NCBI GenBank assembly: GCA_020216575.1
Contig: JAIUYC010000040.1
Span: forward strand, 1-11,153
Reading direction: 5' to 3'
Length of the DNA: 11,153 nt
Source: Coleofasciculus sp. S288
GTDB taxonomy: Bacteria > Cyanobacteriota > Cyanobacteriia > Cyanobacteriales > Coleofasciculaceae
The position numbers and the translations under genes are program-made. The notes under the pieces were generated by a model that was not told the origin of the DNA, did no database searches, and saw only the letters and a program-made list of their open reading frames with translations. This document shows, piece after piece, positions 1 to 6,676 of this stretch; positions within the stretch are counted from its first letter, which is position 1; every line of letters begins with the position of its first letter.

Positions 1-59
1 TCCAAGCTCAAAGTTTCGAGTTCCAAGCTCAAAAAATAAAGCTCAGAACCCAAAATGTC
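1..59. repeat. Degenerate AAGCTCA/AACTC-type short repeat
   Basis: This is a low-complexity stretch in which variants of the words AAGCTCAA, TTCGAGTTCC and GCTCAGAACC recur. It directly precedes copy 1 of the direct repeat and has the same character as the 21-base units at 3068-3130, which precede copy 2. Read on the plus strand it gives short Ser-Lys-Leu-rich stretches interrupted by a stop, so it is not coding. The left edge of the array lies outside the window. Confidence 0.5.
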
Positions 60-213
60 GAGCAATTTACTCCAACATCCAAGTTCTGAGCTTCAACCTT
101 GACCCTTTCAGCTCAAACCATCAAGCTATTTTCTACATCGTTGTCTCCTGCACCTCCACCTTCCGAGACTTCCGGGCAAACCGCCGCCCCATTTCATCAA
201 TTACCGCATCCAA
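60..213. repeat. Direct repeat copy 1 (3' end of the 157-aa gene plus downstream flank)
   Basis: Aligned by eye without gaps against 3131-3284 at a constant offset of 3,071 bases, I count 17 mismatches in 154 positions (about 89% identity). The repeat covers the last 26 codons and stop of the leftward gene at 133-606 and 73 bases beyond it. Similarity stops abruptly inside the coding sequence near base 213. The two copies flank the whole three-gene block. Confidence 0.9.
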
Positions 214-606
214 ACCTGAACCCTTTCCACTCGCCTTGGCAAAGTTATAAACCACCAACGCCGCCGCATAAGCATCACTGCCCACTGCCATCACCGTATC
301 ATCCACCAACTCCTGCAACTGCGTCAGCGACAGCAAAATTGGGTACAGCGATTCAAATAACTCCACATCTCGCCGCATCTCATCCAAGTCAAACGAGCGT
401 GGCAAAAAGTCTGGGTTCTGCGTCGCCACCTCCAACGTCTTGCTGACAAATGCCCGACTCTTATCCCCCATCTTCGGCAACGACTTTCGCTGTTCCTGAG
501 TCAAGTCCATCAAAAACGGTAACTTTTCCCGAATCGTGGCAATAGCCGCCATCACTGCCTCCCGGTCAGCTTTAGCAAGTGTGGCACTGATTTGATTGGT
601 TGTCAT
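133..606 (-). CDS. Conserved hypothetical protein, 157 aa
   Basis: This is a small soluble protein with no signal peptide or membrane segment. It looks mostly helical and amphipathic, with the words LPFLMDLT, LPKMGDKS, FVSKTLE and NPDFLPRSFD in its first half, a Leu-rich middle (LYPILLSLTQLQELVDD), an Ala-rich helix (SDAYAAALVVYNFAK), and a basic tail ending ARKSRKVEVQETTM. From memory, proteins of this layout (a 'LPxMGDKS..FV..AL' core and '..LDDT..AGS.AY.AAL..YN' helix) are annotated as unknown in cyanobacteria and Bacteroidetes; I know no function. The start is supported by AGGGAG eight bases upstream. It lies 159 bases downstream of the Uma2 gene on the same strand. A decayed copy of its last 26 codons lies at 3204-3284, so the family was once duplicated here. 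High confidence that it is a gene, none on function. Confidence 0.8.
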   Translation of the reverse strand: MTTNQISATLAKADREAVMAAIATIREKLPFLMDLTQEQRKSLPKMGDKSRAFVSKTLEVATQNPDFLPRSFDLDEMRRDVELFESLYPILLSLTQLQELVDDTVMAVGSDAYAAALVVYNFAKASGKGSGLDAVIDEMGRRFARKSRKVEVQETTM

Positions 607-765
607 GTAGATGACTCCCTGAATAGATTTACAGACTTAGAGTTCCCAGATATTCAGCCAGATGTTCACTTCCCGATATGAGAACAGCAAAACCTTTGAC
701 TTTAATCTAAGTCCTTTAGTTCAGGGCTTATTTCTCTGCCAAGACCGACTTAGCCTGTCTATATG

Positions 766-1335
766 CTAAAAACGCTGTCCCAACTTCAACCAAGAAAACA
801 CCTGCCCAACACTTAGCCGCAAGTCTAGAAAATCTGGCACTGGCAGACTGTCCTCTGGTTGCCGCAGAACATCAGGTAATTGATTGGGTTGGAAGCAAAT
901 CACTGCCTTTTCATCCGGGTCAATCAACCATCCCAGTCTTGTCTGATGCTTGAGACAGAACACGATATTATCCGTTACCCTCGTCTGTGACTGGTCTGGT
1001 GAGAGAATTTCAATTGTCCAATCTGGAGCTAGTTCAAATGTGTTGGCAACTTCTCCATCTGCATCGAAGGGAATGCGTTCCCATTTGAAAACCGCTATAT
1101 CTGGAACGATTGAGCGCCCTCCAAAGGTACAGCGCAACTCTGGGAAAGCATAAGCAATTTTCTGAGGAAATCCTACGTCGTTGATTGTCTCAGCAAGTCG
1201 TATTTGCAACGTGCTATGCTTCCCTTGAGGCATGGGTTTTTGGGAAATTTGTCCGTCTATGAACTCGCTGGCTGGCTGTGTTTCTGGAAGTTGGAGAAAT
1301 TCAGCCAGAGTGATTAGTCTCGTCGTTGCCGTCAT
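766..1335 (-). CDS. Uma2 family (DUF820) PD-(D/E)XK nuclease-fold protein, 189 aa
   Basis: The protein has the typical Uma2/DUF820 length and order: an N-terminal LAEFLQLPE-type segment followed by EFIDGQI (residues 24-30), then PELRCTF (65-71), VPDIAVF with Asp79, and APDWTIEILSPDQS with Glu109. It ends with a GWLIDPDEKAVICF strand pair. Glu66, Asp79 and Glu109 are the likely metal-binding acids of the restriction-endonuclease-like fold. The usual lysine after the ILSP strand is not obvious, so catalysis is uncertain. The frame is open 26 codons further upstream to an ATG at 1413. I prefer the ATG at 1335 because GGAAAG lies a few bases before it, family members start at this point, and the extra N-terminus is Arg/Ser/Thr-rich and unlike the family. 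Uma2 proteins are strongly expanded in cyanobacteria and their physiological role is unsettled. The gene lies between the Ser/Thr kinase and the 157-aa gene on the same strand. Confidence 0.88.
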   Translation of the reverse strand: MTATTRLITLAEFLQLPETQPASEFIDGQISQKPMPQGKHSTLQIRLAETINDVGFPQKIAYAFPELRCTFGGRSIVPDIAVFKWERIPFDADGEVANTFELAPDWTIEILSPDQSQTRVTDNIVFCLKHQTRLGWLIDPDEKAVICFQPNQLPDVLRQPEDSLPVPDFLDLRLSVGQVFSWLKLGQRF

Positions 1336-1437
1336 AGTTTCTTTCCCATGAGGGGAGCGAGTCGCACAATAGCCTCTAGTGCTTCTTGTAAACCATTCTA
1401 CCGTTGCTGGCATAGCTAACTTATTACACTAAAGCTA

Positions 1438-2910
1438 TTACGGCAAACCCACCTCTGCCCAAACTACCTTATAAGGAGAAGAAGTAGTAGGGTCTTTGAA
1501 GACTTCTACATCAAGAATTACTAGCTTCTGTCCAGGCTGAAGCACACTTACCTTATCTGCTAACTTATACTCTGGTGGTTTTGGCTGACTCCTTCTCAAA
1601 TTAATACCTGTGATAGTAGTTACTTGCGCATCTACTGACGGAACAACTAGCGGAGAAATGGCAACAGGTTGAGTTGAAGCAATGAGAGGCTCTCCAGCAG
1701 AGGCAGTAGCAGAAGAATTATTAACAGCGCCGATTCTAATCCAACCAATAGATGTTGATTGATTTGAGGGAGAAAATTGGGTTTGGTTGGGAACTGGAGA
1801 TGGTGCAACAACAGAGGGACTGGAAGGTTGAGATGGCAATGATTGTGTAGGTAGCAGAGTTGGTGAAGGCGACACTTGAGAGGATTGAGGAGTTTTGGTC
1901 AGGACAAGACCAATAACTATCGATGCACCAATTAAACTTCCCACAATTAAACTGCCCAGAATAAAGTTCTTGCCACTGCCTTGAGTTGAGGGCGAAGGGG
2001 TTAGCGGAACTGTCTGAGGAGGTGCAGCTACAGGTGGTGGAGATACACCTATCGGTTGGGGAGAAGGCAATGTGGGAGAAATGGGAGAAGCGTCAAACTT
2101 TAAGGCATCGAGCATGTCTCGTGCAGTGGAAAAGCGATCGCGTGGATGTGACATAATCGCTTTGTCCAGCACTATTGCTAAAGTGGGACTGATGCGGGGG
2201 GCGTGCTGACGCCAGATAATCTCACCCGTGCGTGAATCTGTCTCTAACGCTTGAGGAATCTTGCCAGTTAGCAGATAAATTGCTGTCAACCCCAAACTAT
2301 ACAAATCACTAGAGTATACGGGGCGTCCCGCCGCCTGCTCAGAAGGCATAAATCCGGGTGTACCAATCACAATGGAGCTAGTGGAATTGCCTTGAGAATT
2401 GACCATCGTCCCCATCGTTTCTTTTACTGCACCGAAATCAATCAGTACAGGCTTGCCATCTGACTGGCGCAAAATGATATTATCTGGCTTGATATCCCGG
2501 TGGACGATTCGTTTACTGTGAACAAAATCCAGAACTGGCAAGATGCCAATCAGGATTTCCCTAACTGAACTTTCGCTCAACGTTCCTTGCTGCTGCACCT
2601 TATCTGTTAGAGTAACGCCTTCAATCCATTCCTGAACCAAGTAAAATTGATCAGCTATCTCAAAGTAAGCATATAAACTAGGAATTTGAGTATTAGCATT
2701 GCCCAATTCTTCTAAAATGGCTGCTTCTCGTTGGAACCGCTCTTGCACTAACCGATACACCTGTGGGTTATTAGTTACGGGTTTAAGCTGTTTGAGTACA
2801 CACCTACGACCCGAAGGCATGTGGATATCTTCTGCCAGGAAAGTTTCACCAAATCCACCGCTTCCTAAAGTTTGGATGATTCTATAGCGATTGTTCAAAA
2901 GTGACAGCAT
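1438..2910 (-). CDS. Membrane-anchored serine/threonine protein kinase (Hanks type), 490 aa
   Basis: This is a eukaryotic-like kinase that phosphorylates Ser/Thr on proteins; its substrate is unknown. The catalytic domain covers about residues 9-270: glycine loop GSGGFG (16-21), ATP-binding Lys40 in VLKQL, helix-C Glu62, catalytic loop HRDIKPDN (137-144, Asp139), DFG at 158-160, and an activation segment ending GTPGFMPSEQ (183-192). The usual APE motif reads PSE here, as in many cyanobacterial kinases. A Pro/Ser-rich linker (276-312) leads to one transmembrane helix (about 316-337), a second Pro/Ser/Gln-rich linker (340-385) and a roughly 100-residue C-terminal domain beginning GWIRIGAVNN and ending VVWAEVGLP. 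That domain should lie outside the cytoplasmic membrane and may sense a ligand or cell-wall state. The MLSLLNNRYRI start is typical of the family although no strong ribosome site is visible. All catalytic residues are present, so activity is likely. Confidence 0.95.
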   Translation of the reverse strand: MLSLLNNRYRIIQTLGSGGFGETFLAEDIHMPSGRRCVLKQLKPVTNNPQVYRLVQERFQREAAILEELGNANTQIPSLYAYFEIADQFYLVQEWIEGVTLTDKVQQQGTLSESSVREILIGILPVLDFVHSKRIVHRDIKPDNIILRQSDGKPVLIDFGAVKETMGTMVNSQGNSTSSIVIGTPGFMPSEQAAGRPVYSSDLYSLGLTAIYLLTGKIPQALETDSRTGEIIWRQHAPRISPTLAIVLDKAIMSHPRDRFSTARDMLDALKFDASPISPTLPSPQPIGVSPPPVAAPPQTVPLTPSPSTQGSGKNFILGSLIVGSLIGASIVIGLVLTKTPQSSQVSPSPTLLPTQSLPSQPSSPSVVAPSPVPNQTQFSPSNQSTSIGWIRIGAVNNSSATASAGEPLIASTQPVAISPLVVPSVDAQVTTITGINLRRSQPKPPEYKLADKVSVLQPGQKLVILDVEVFKDPTTSSPYKVVWAEVGLP

Positions 2911-3067
2911 TATCAGCAGAAACTAGTTAAGGTTTTTTATAGAAGATCCATCTGCCTCAGCTCAGAAACCGGAAGTTTTTGCACACACTCACGGGAACTG
3001 CTTACAACAATAGCATTGGAGTTTGGTGTTCCCAACCCCACGATTCAAGACCAAACCTCCATCATTC

Positions 3068-3130
3068 GAGTTCAAACCTACAAACTTCGACCTCAGAACT
3101 CGAAACTCTGACCTCAGAACTCAAACTGTT
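3068..3130. repeat. Three tandem 21-base units (3 x 7 heptamer structure)
   Basis: Units run 3068-3088, 3089-3109 and 3110-3130. The last two share GACCTCAGAACTC followed by a diverged 8-base end, and the first is more diverged. Internally each unit breaks into three related heptamers of the type GAACTCA/AAACTCT. Because 21 is a multiple of three, the plus strand stays open and reads as a repeating Ser-Glu-Leu heptapeptide. Copy 2 of the direct repeat follows immediately in the same phase. Confidence 0.65.
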
Positions 3131-3284
3131 GAGCAATTTACTCCAACATCCAAATTCTGAACTTCAACCCTGACCCTTTCAGATTCAACCCTCAAGCAAT
3201 TTTCTACATCGTTGTCCCCTGCACCTCCACCTTCCGAGACTTCCGAGCAAACTGCCACCCCATCTCATCGACTAATGCATCCAA
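3131..3284. repeat. Direct repeat copy 2
   Basis: This is the second copy of the 154-base segment at 60-213, with 17 mismatches and no gaps. Its right part is the 3' end of a gene related to the 157-aa gene (see the remnant at 3204-3284). Beyond 3284 the two sites are unrelated, so the copy arose by partial duplication or is what is left after a deletion. Confidence 0.9.
3204..3284 (-). pseudogene. Remnant of a second copy of the 157-aa gene (last 26 codons and stop)
   Basis: On the minus strand these bases encode 26 residues, beginning LDALVDEMGWQFARK and ending EVQGTTM before a TAG stop. They match the last 26 residues of the 133-606 product at 21 of 26 positions, and the stop codon is in the same place. 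Upstream the similarity ends at once. The frame continues a few codons and then hits a stop near 3316 without a usable start. Two of the five replacements (Arg-Arg to Trp-Gln in the GRRF motif) suggest drift without selection. I call it a truncated, non-functional paralog end. Confidence 0.85.
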
Positions 3285-3348
3285 TTGTCTGCCAGGGATA
3301 TGTAAACTAGATGCACATCAGCTTAGTAGAAGGGACGCTGCGCGATCG

Positions 3349-3798
3349 CTACCAAGGCAACAGATTCCTTACCTTTTTCGCACTTCCTCGAACGGTATCA
3401 GTAATCTCACCATTCACTTCTTGTTGGGAAACCCCTTTGATTTCCTTGGTATTGAGGTCATGAGTAGCAACTGTTTCCCCCACAATAAAGGCTTTTTGGG
3501 CTTCTTTGGGCAAAGTTGAGCGATCGTATGGCTTGCCTCCCGTTTGCTGGTAGAGTTGTCGGGGGTTCATGTCGAATAGCTCCTGGCTCATCGCCACAGA
3601 ACTATCCACTTGACACTGCCCATCCCCACCCTTTTGATGAATCGCCTCCCTAAAGTCTCGGTTAACAACTGCTCCATCAACTCGTTCTCGCTTGGCTAGA
3701 AGTTGCGAGTTGGAGTTGTAGATGTTCCCCAAGTCGAGTTCCTGCTGCTGTTCGTCTGGTTCCTTCTGATTGTCTGCTAACCATTGCAAGAAGCCCAT
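3349..3798 (-). CDS. Hypothetical protein, 149 aa (possibly the C-terminal half of a split gene)
   Basis: I do not recognise the function. The N-terminal 30 residues are Gln/Glu/Asp-rich (for example EPDEQQQELDLG). The centre is polar. The second half looks like a conserved domain: MSQELFDMNPRQLYQQTGG, KPYDRSTLPKEAQKAFIVGE and a TVATHDL segment, ending AKKVRNLLPW. There is no signal peptide or membrane segment. AAGGAG sits seven bases before the ATG, which argues for independent initiation. However, the first 122 bases overlap the 3' end of the preceding gene in another frame, and deleting one base near 3793-3796 would fuse the two into a protein of about 272 residues in which the junction reads AYGFLQWLADN. 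It may therefore be either a coupled gene or the second half of a frameshifted one. Confidence 0.6.
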   Translation of the reverse strand: MGFLQWLADNQKEPDEQQQELDLGNIYNSNSQLLAKRERVDGAVVNRDFREAIHQKGGDGQCQVDSSVAMSQELFDMNPRQLYQQTGGKPYDRSTLPKEAQKAFIVGETVATHDLNTKEIKGVSQQEVNGEITDTVRGSAKKVRNLLPW

Positions 3799-4168
3799 AC
3801 GCCGTCTCCTTTTCTTGTGGAGTAGTCAAGTCACTGCCAAAAAGCTGCTCCCACCCTGTCTGAAGTGCCTCTAGTGCTCCAGGTAGAGAGAGAAACTCCT
3901 CCAAAATTTGGAAGCGAAACTCATAGTCCCACCGTTCCTCAACAAAGTTGAAATGTTGGGTAATGAGGGTGTAGGCATCCAGGCAACCATCCCAAAGATT
4001 TAAGGCACGGAAGCGAGCAAAGGCTTTAACCCAAGTTGCCTTATGACGTAAGTCCCCATACTGCCTGATTTCTGGCTTGAAGGTTTCTGGCTGAATGACG
4101 GCTTGATTGTACCAGCAACGGCGCTGCCAGTCTTCATAAACCCGTTGCTTGAGTTCCCGAAGCTTCAC
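3677..4168 (-). CDS. Hypothetical protein, up to 163 aa, overlapping the next gene
   Basis: The function is not recognised. It starts with GTG at 4168, with GGAG about eight bases upstream, 49 bases after the mscS stop, so it probably shares the mscS transcript. Residues 1-115 look like a genuine soluble helical protein rich in aromatic residues (KLRELKQRVYEDWQRR, GDLRHKATWVKAFARFRAL, FRFQILEEFLSLPGALEAL). After about residue 124 the sequence changes character to a Ser/Thr/Arg/Gln-rich string (for example SEGTRRTAAGTRLGEHL). This is what the other frame of the downstream gene would give. The true product therefore either ends soon after residue 120 in an ancestral form, carries a frame-overlap tail, or once continued in the frame of 3349-3798. 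Confidence 0.6.
   Translation of the reverse strand: MKLRELKQRVYEDWQRRCWYNQAVIQPETFKPEIRQYGDLRHKATWVKAFARFRALNLWDGCLDAYTLITQHFNFVEERWDYEFRFQILEEFLSLPGALEALQTGWEQLFGSDLTTPQEKETAYGLLAMVSRQSEGTRRTAAGTRLGEHLQLQLATSSQARTS
3806..3811 (-). promoter_or_regulatory. Ribosome binding site AAGGAG for the 149-aa gene
   Basis: On the minus strand AAGGAG lies seven bases before the ATG at 3798. It is inside the coding frame of the upstream gene, where it encodes Lys-Glu. A strong site at this spacing is the main argument that the downstream gene is translated on its own rather than being debris of a frameshift. Confidence 0.6.
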
Positions 4169-4217
4169 AACTCCTTCTCCTGCTCGTCATTAAATACAGA
4201 ATCGCTGCCCAAAAGAC

Positions 4218-5054
4218 TTAATTCTTGTCATCCCAAGGGTCATCGAACGAACCTGGCTCTCGCGTTGACAAATCAGGGCTTTGCAATGCTTCTTTGGCTA
4301 ATTGCAGCACCTCTGAACGCACTTGTTCGTAAGCATCTGGTCTACACCAAGGGCGCAAGTAAAGAACCGTTGAGGTTGGTGTAATCGAGGCGACGTGACA
4401 GGTAGGTCTAGGATTATCTAAGACTAGGGGATGAGGCTGTACTAAGGATAAGAACAGAATAATAGTCGCTTCAATGGGGCGATCGCCAATATCGATCTCT
4501 ATATCTACCCGGCGTGTCCCCATTGCTGTCGTATTTCTCAACGTGCCGCTGAAGAGACTGTTGTTCGGCACTGTAATTTTCACATTGTCCAGTGTAACCA
4601 GCGTGGTGGAGAAAATACCGATCGCATCCACTACACCACTAACACCCCCGCCTTCAATGAAATCCCCCACCTCAAACGGGCGCTGGTTCAGCAGCATTAC
4701 ACCAGCCGCAAAATGCGACAACGTACTTTGCAACGCCAAGCCGATGGCTAAACCTGCCGCTCCCACCACGGCAACCAAACTCGCGGCTTGAATTCCCAGT
4801 GCAGTTAGGAAAGCCACTATGCCAACGATTAACGTGAGGATTTCTATCGCTTGAACCAGGAACTTGCGTAACGTTGGTTCAAGTGGACTGAATGCTCTGC
4901 GCGTAATGCGACCGACTACGTCAACGGCATAGCGAGTAATCAGTAAAATGAAAAGTGCCCACAGAGCTTTCTTCCCAACCTCAAAGCCTAGATCGACTAG
5001 GTTTTGGTTGAACACGGATGACATGGATGGCACTTCAATAGCCAAAATCGTCAT
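4218..5054 (-). CDS. mscS: Small-conductance mechanosensitive ion channel (MscS family), 278 aa
   Basis: This is an inner-membrane channel that opens on membrane tension to release solutes on osmotic downshock. The length is close to E. coli MscS (286 residues). Two hydrophobic helices (about 29-47 and 66-86) are followed by the pore helix TM3 (about 90-122), with the Ala/Gly packing signature SLVAVVGAAGLAIGLALQ (92-109), then the segment after the kink, LSHFAAGVMLL, and RPFEVGDFIE (125-134), which enters the beta domain. The IFSTT, VTVPN-like (KITVPNNSLFSG) and RNTT motifs are also as in MscS. The C-terminal alpha/beta domain follows and the protein ends in an acidic tail (DDPWDDKN). Initiation could be at Met1 (weak AGG upstream) or Met11; Met1 is used here. 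It reads in the same direction as alr (129 bases away, hairpin repeat between) and the two hypothetical genes downstream. Confidence 0.95.
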   Translation of the reverse strand: MTILAIEVPSMSSVFNQNLVDLGFEVGKKALWALFILLITRYAVDVVGRITRRAFSPLEPTLRKFLVQAIEILTLIVGIVAFLTALGIQAASLVAVVGAAGLAIGLALQSTLSHFAAGVMLLNQRPFEVGDFIEGGGVSGVVDAIGIFSTTLVTLDNVKITVPNNSLFSGTLRNTTAMGTRRVDIEIDIGDRPIEATIILFLSLVQPHPLVLDNPRPTCHVASITPTSTVLYLRPWCRPDAYEQVRSEVLQLAKEALQSPDLSTREPGSFDDPWDDKN

Positions 5055-5131
5055 GGGCGACCTAATTTTTTCCTACAGGTGACCTATTCGCTAACCACTA
5101 AGTTTAACTCTGCTCCAGAACAGAAGTGAAC

Positions 5132-5156
5132 GTAAGGTGGGCATTGCCCACCCTAC
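5132..5156. repeat. Short hairpin repeat (GGTGGGC / GCCCACC)
   Basis: The two arms pair over 11 positions with one A/C mismatch around a three-base ATT loop (centre 5144). It lies between the alr stop and the mscS start. There is no T-run after it on the minus strand, so it is not a clear intrinsic terminator. The sequence GTAGGGTGGGCA(A/T)TGCCCACC is, from memory, a widely dispersed palindrome in cyanobacterial spacers. It could still attenuate readthrough or stabilise transcript ends. Confidence 0.75.
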
Positions 5157-5183
5157 AACTAGGCTGTGTTTATTGATGTCGCT

Positions 5184-6392
5184 CTACTGATTGCTGACTG
5201 CCACACGCGGTAACCGATGCTTAAAGCCACAAAGAATTTCCCAGGATATGGTTCCTAATAACTGCGCCCAATCGTCAGCAGAAATATCCATTTCTCCATC
5301 CTTGCCAATCAGAGTTACCACTTCTCCAGTCTGCACATCGGGAATTGAACTCACATCAAGCATGAGCTGATCCATCGTAATTGCCCCAATCTGCCGCACC
5401 TGCTGACCTCGGATGAGTACCGTCATTTTATTGGAGAGGTTGCGAGGGACACCGTCAGCGTAGCCAACCCCAACTACGGCAAGGCGCAACTCTCGATCAG
5501 CAATGAAATGATACCCATAACTGACACCCGTGCCAGCAGGAATTGTTTTCACCTGCGTCACCCGTGCTTTCACCTGCATCACTGGCTTGAGGTCAACGAC
5601 AGGGCGCAAATGGGGGGCTGGATAGAGTCCGTAAAGGGCAAGTCCTACCCGTACCCAATCGTAGTGCAGGGCTGGATCGGTTAAGGTGGCGGCGGAGTTC
5701 GCCAGATGCAGGCGGGGTGGCGTTATTCCAGCACGGCGAAGTTGAGCGATCGCGTCTTCAAATCGTTGATGCTGCAATTTCATCACGGTAGAATCAGGAT
5801 CGTCAGCCGTAGCGAGATGGGAGTAGACACTGGCAATTTCTAAATAAGGCAACCGCTGTACTAGTTGGACAAACTCTGTCGTCTCTTGCCACGGCATCCC
5901 CAACCGCGACATCCCTGTGTCTAGCTTGAGATGCACAGGCAGAATGGTTTTCAAATCTGCCAGCGTTTCCGAAAACACCAAAGCTTGTTGAGGGGTACAG
6001 ATTGTGGGTTCCAATTGCCAATGCGCGATCGCTCGGACTTGTTCTGGGGTATTCATCGCCCCTAAGAGCAATATAGGTGATTTAATTCCAGCTTCCCGGA
6101 GTTGAATGCCCTCTTGCACCGTAGCGACACATAGCCCACTCGCACCTGCATCTAATGCCGTTCGTGCCACCACGGTTGCACCATGCCCGTAGGCATCCGC
6201 TTTCACTACCGCCATCAGTTGGGTTGGAGGAGTCAAAAGCGTTCTCAGTTGCTGCACGTTATGGGTTAAAGCCCCTAAATCGATTTCCACCCAAGCCCGT
6301 TGGCAAAGTCCACCAGAGAAATCGCCAGCGTTTCTTAAAGCATCTTCACAGGGCTTAGGTATCCTACCAGTCGTCTGTTTTAGCTCTCGCAT
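5184..6392 (-). CDS. alr: Alanine racemase, 402 aa
   Basis: This PLP enzyme of the cytoplasm interconverts L- and D-alanine, supplying D-Ala for peptidoglycan. It has the fold type III barrel followed by a C-terminal beta domain. Residues AWVEIDLGAL (33-42) open the barrel. Lys64 in VVKADAYGHG is the PLP Schiff-base lysine. KLDTGMSRLG (156-165), the conserved YSHLATADD (190-198) and HLANSAA (229-235) follow, then RVGLALYGLYP (248-258). Tyr311 in GVGYADGVPR is the second catalytic base, and GAITMDQLM (336-344) matches the family. Length is slightly above the usual 360-390 because of about 30 extra N-terminal residues (1-31). The start is supported by AAGG a few bases upstream of the ATG. All catalytic residues are present. 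It could head a leftward unit with mscS and the two hypothetical genes, but the hairpin between alr and mscS makes this uncertain. Confidence 0.97.
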   Translation of the reverse strand: MRELKQTTGRIPKPCEDALRNAGDFSGGLCQRAWVEIDLGALTHNVQQLRTLLTPPTQLMAVVKADAYGHGATVVARTALDAGASGLCVATVQEGIQLREAGIKSPILLLGAMNTPEQVRAIAHWQLEPTICTPQQALVFSETLADLKTILPVHLKLDTGMSRLGMPWQETTEFVQLVQRLPYLEIASVYSHLATADDPDSTVMKLQHQRFEDAIAQLRRAGITPPRLHLANSAATLTDPALHYDWVRVGLALYGLYPAPHLRPVVDLKPVMQVKARVTQVKTIPAGTGVSYGYHFIADRELRLAVVGVGYADGVPRNLSNKMTVLIRGQQVRQIGAITMDQLMLDVSSIPDVQTGEVVTLIGKDGEMDISADDWAQLLGTISWEILCGFKHRLPRVAVSNQ

Positions 6393-6435
6393 TATCCTTC
6401 ACTCCTCAATCACACACTACACACTTTGACATCCT

Positions 6436-6466
6436 CCCCGACCAAATCTTGCGATTATGGTCGGGG
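6436..6466. mobile_element. Hairpin resembling an IS200/IS605-type element end (solo remnant)
   Basis: A perfect nine-base stem, CCCCGACCA/TGGTCGGGG, encloses a loop that itself can pair AATC with GATT. The context is GACATCCTCCCCGACC on the left and GGTCGGGGATTCCCAAG on the right. From memory this context and hairpin form are typical of the ends of IS605-family elements carrying tnpB and of their short non-autonomous derivatives in cyanobacteria. No transposase, tnpB or second hairpin is visible nearby, so this is at most a solo end. It sits between the divergent alr and hybrid-kinase genes and could alternatively act as a structured leader element. Confidence 0.5.
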
Positions 6467-6676
6467 ATTCCCAAGATTACTCATAGATTTAGCCAATCAA
6501 TCGCGAAAGTTTACCACCGATCCAGGGATTCAAGGTCAAGGTGTAAGATAGTGCGGAAATTCCCTTCTGCCCTATCGTGCACTAAATCCCTACATTGGAA
6601 ATTCCCCACTTTCGGTTAGGTATCCATCAGAATAAAAACAGTTCCTTTGAACACTACCCTTGGGGATATTCTCAAT

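Larger units (their letters stand above)
2911..3348. other. Gene-free, repeat-rich spacer of 438 bases
   Basis: No intact gene is visible. The spacer separates the kinase gene from the two-gene unit at 3349-4168, all read leftward. Bases 2911-3060 hold the kinase 5' flank with no promoter I can place confidently. Then come three 21-base repeat units (3068-3130), direct repeat copy 2 (3131-3284) with the gene remnant at its end, and about 60 bases of unassigned sequence with a HIP1 octamer at 3342-3349. A plus-strand open frame across 2979-3173 is produced by the 21-base periodicity and is not taken as a gene. Confidence 0.75.

Noticed and set aside
99..446. Plus-strand open frame of 115 codons
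   Set aside because: It is the antisense of the 157-aa gene and of the repeat before it; the product is Pro/His/Ser-rich with no domain, and the opposite strand has a strong ribosome site and sensible protein.
2979..3173. Plus-strand open frame of 64 codons
   Set aside because: The frame is kept open by the 21-base repeat; no ribosome site and no non-repeat protein features.
6555..6606. Ten-base direct repeat GGAAATTCCC at 6555 and 6597
   Set aside because: It is short, AT-rich and could be chance; no further structure supports an operator or element end.
6647..6676. TTG start ten codons upstream of the chosen hybrid-kinase start
   Set aside because: No ribosome site precedes the TTG, and the ATG at 6677 directly precedes the basic residues and first membrane segment.
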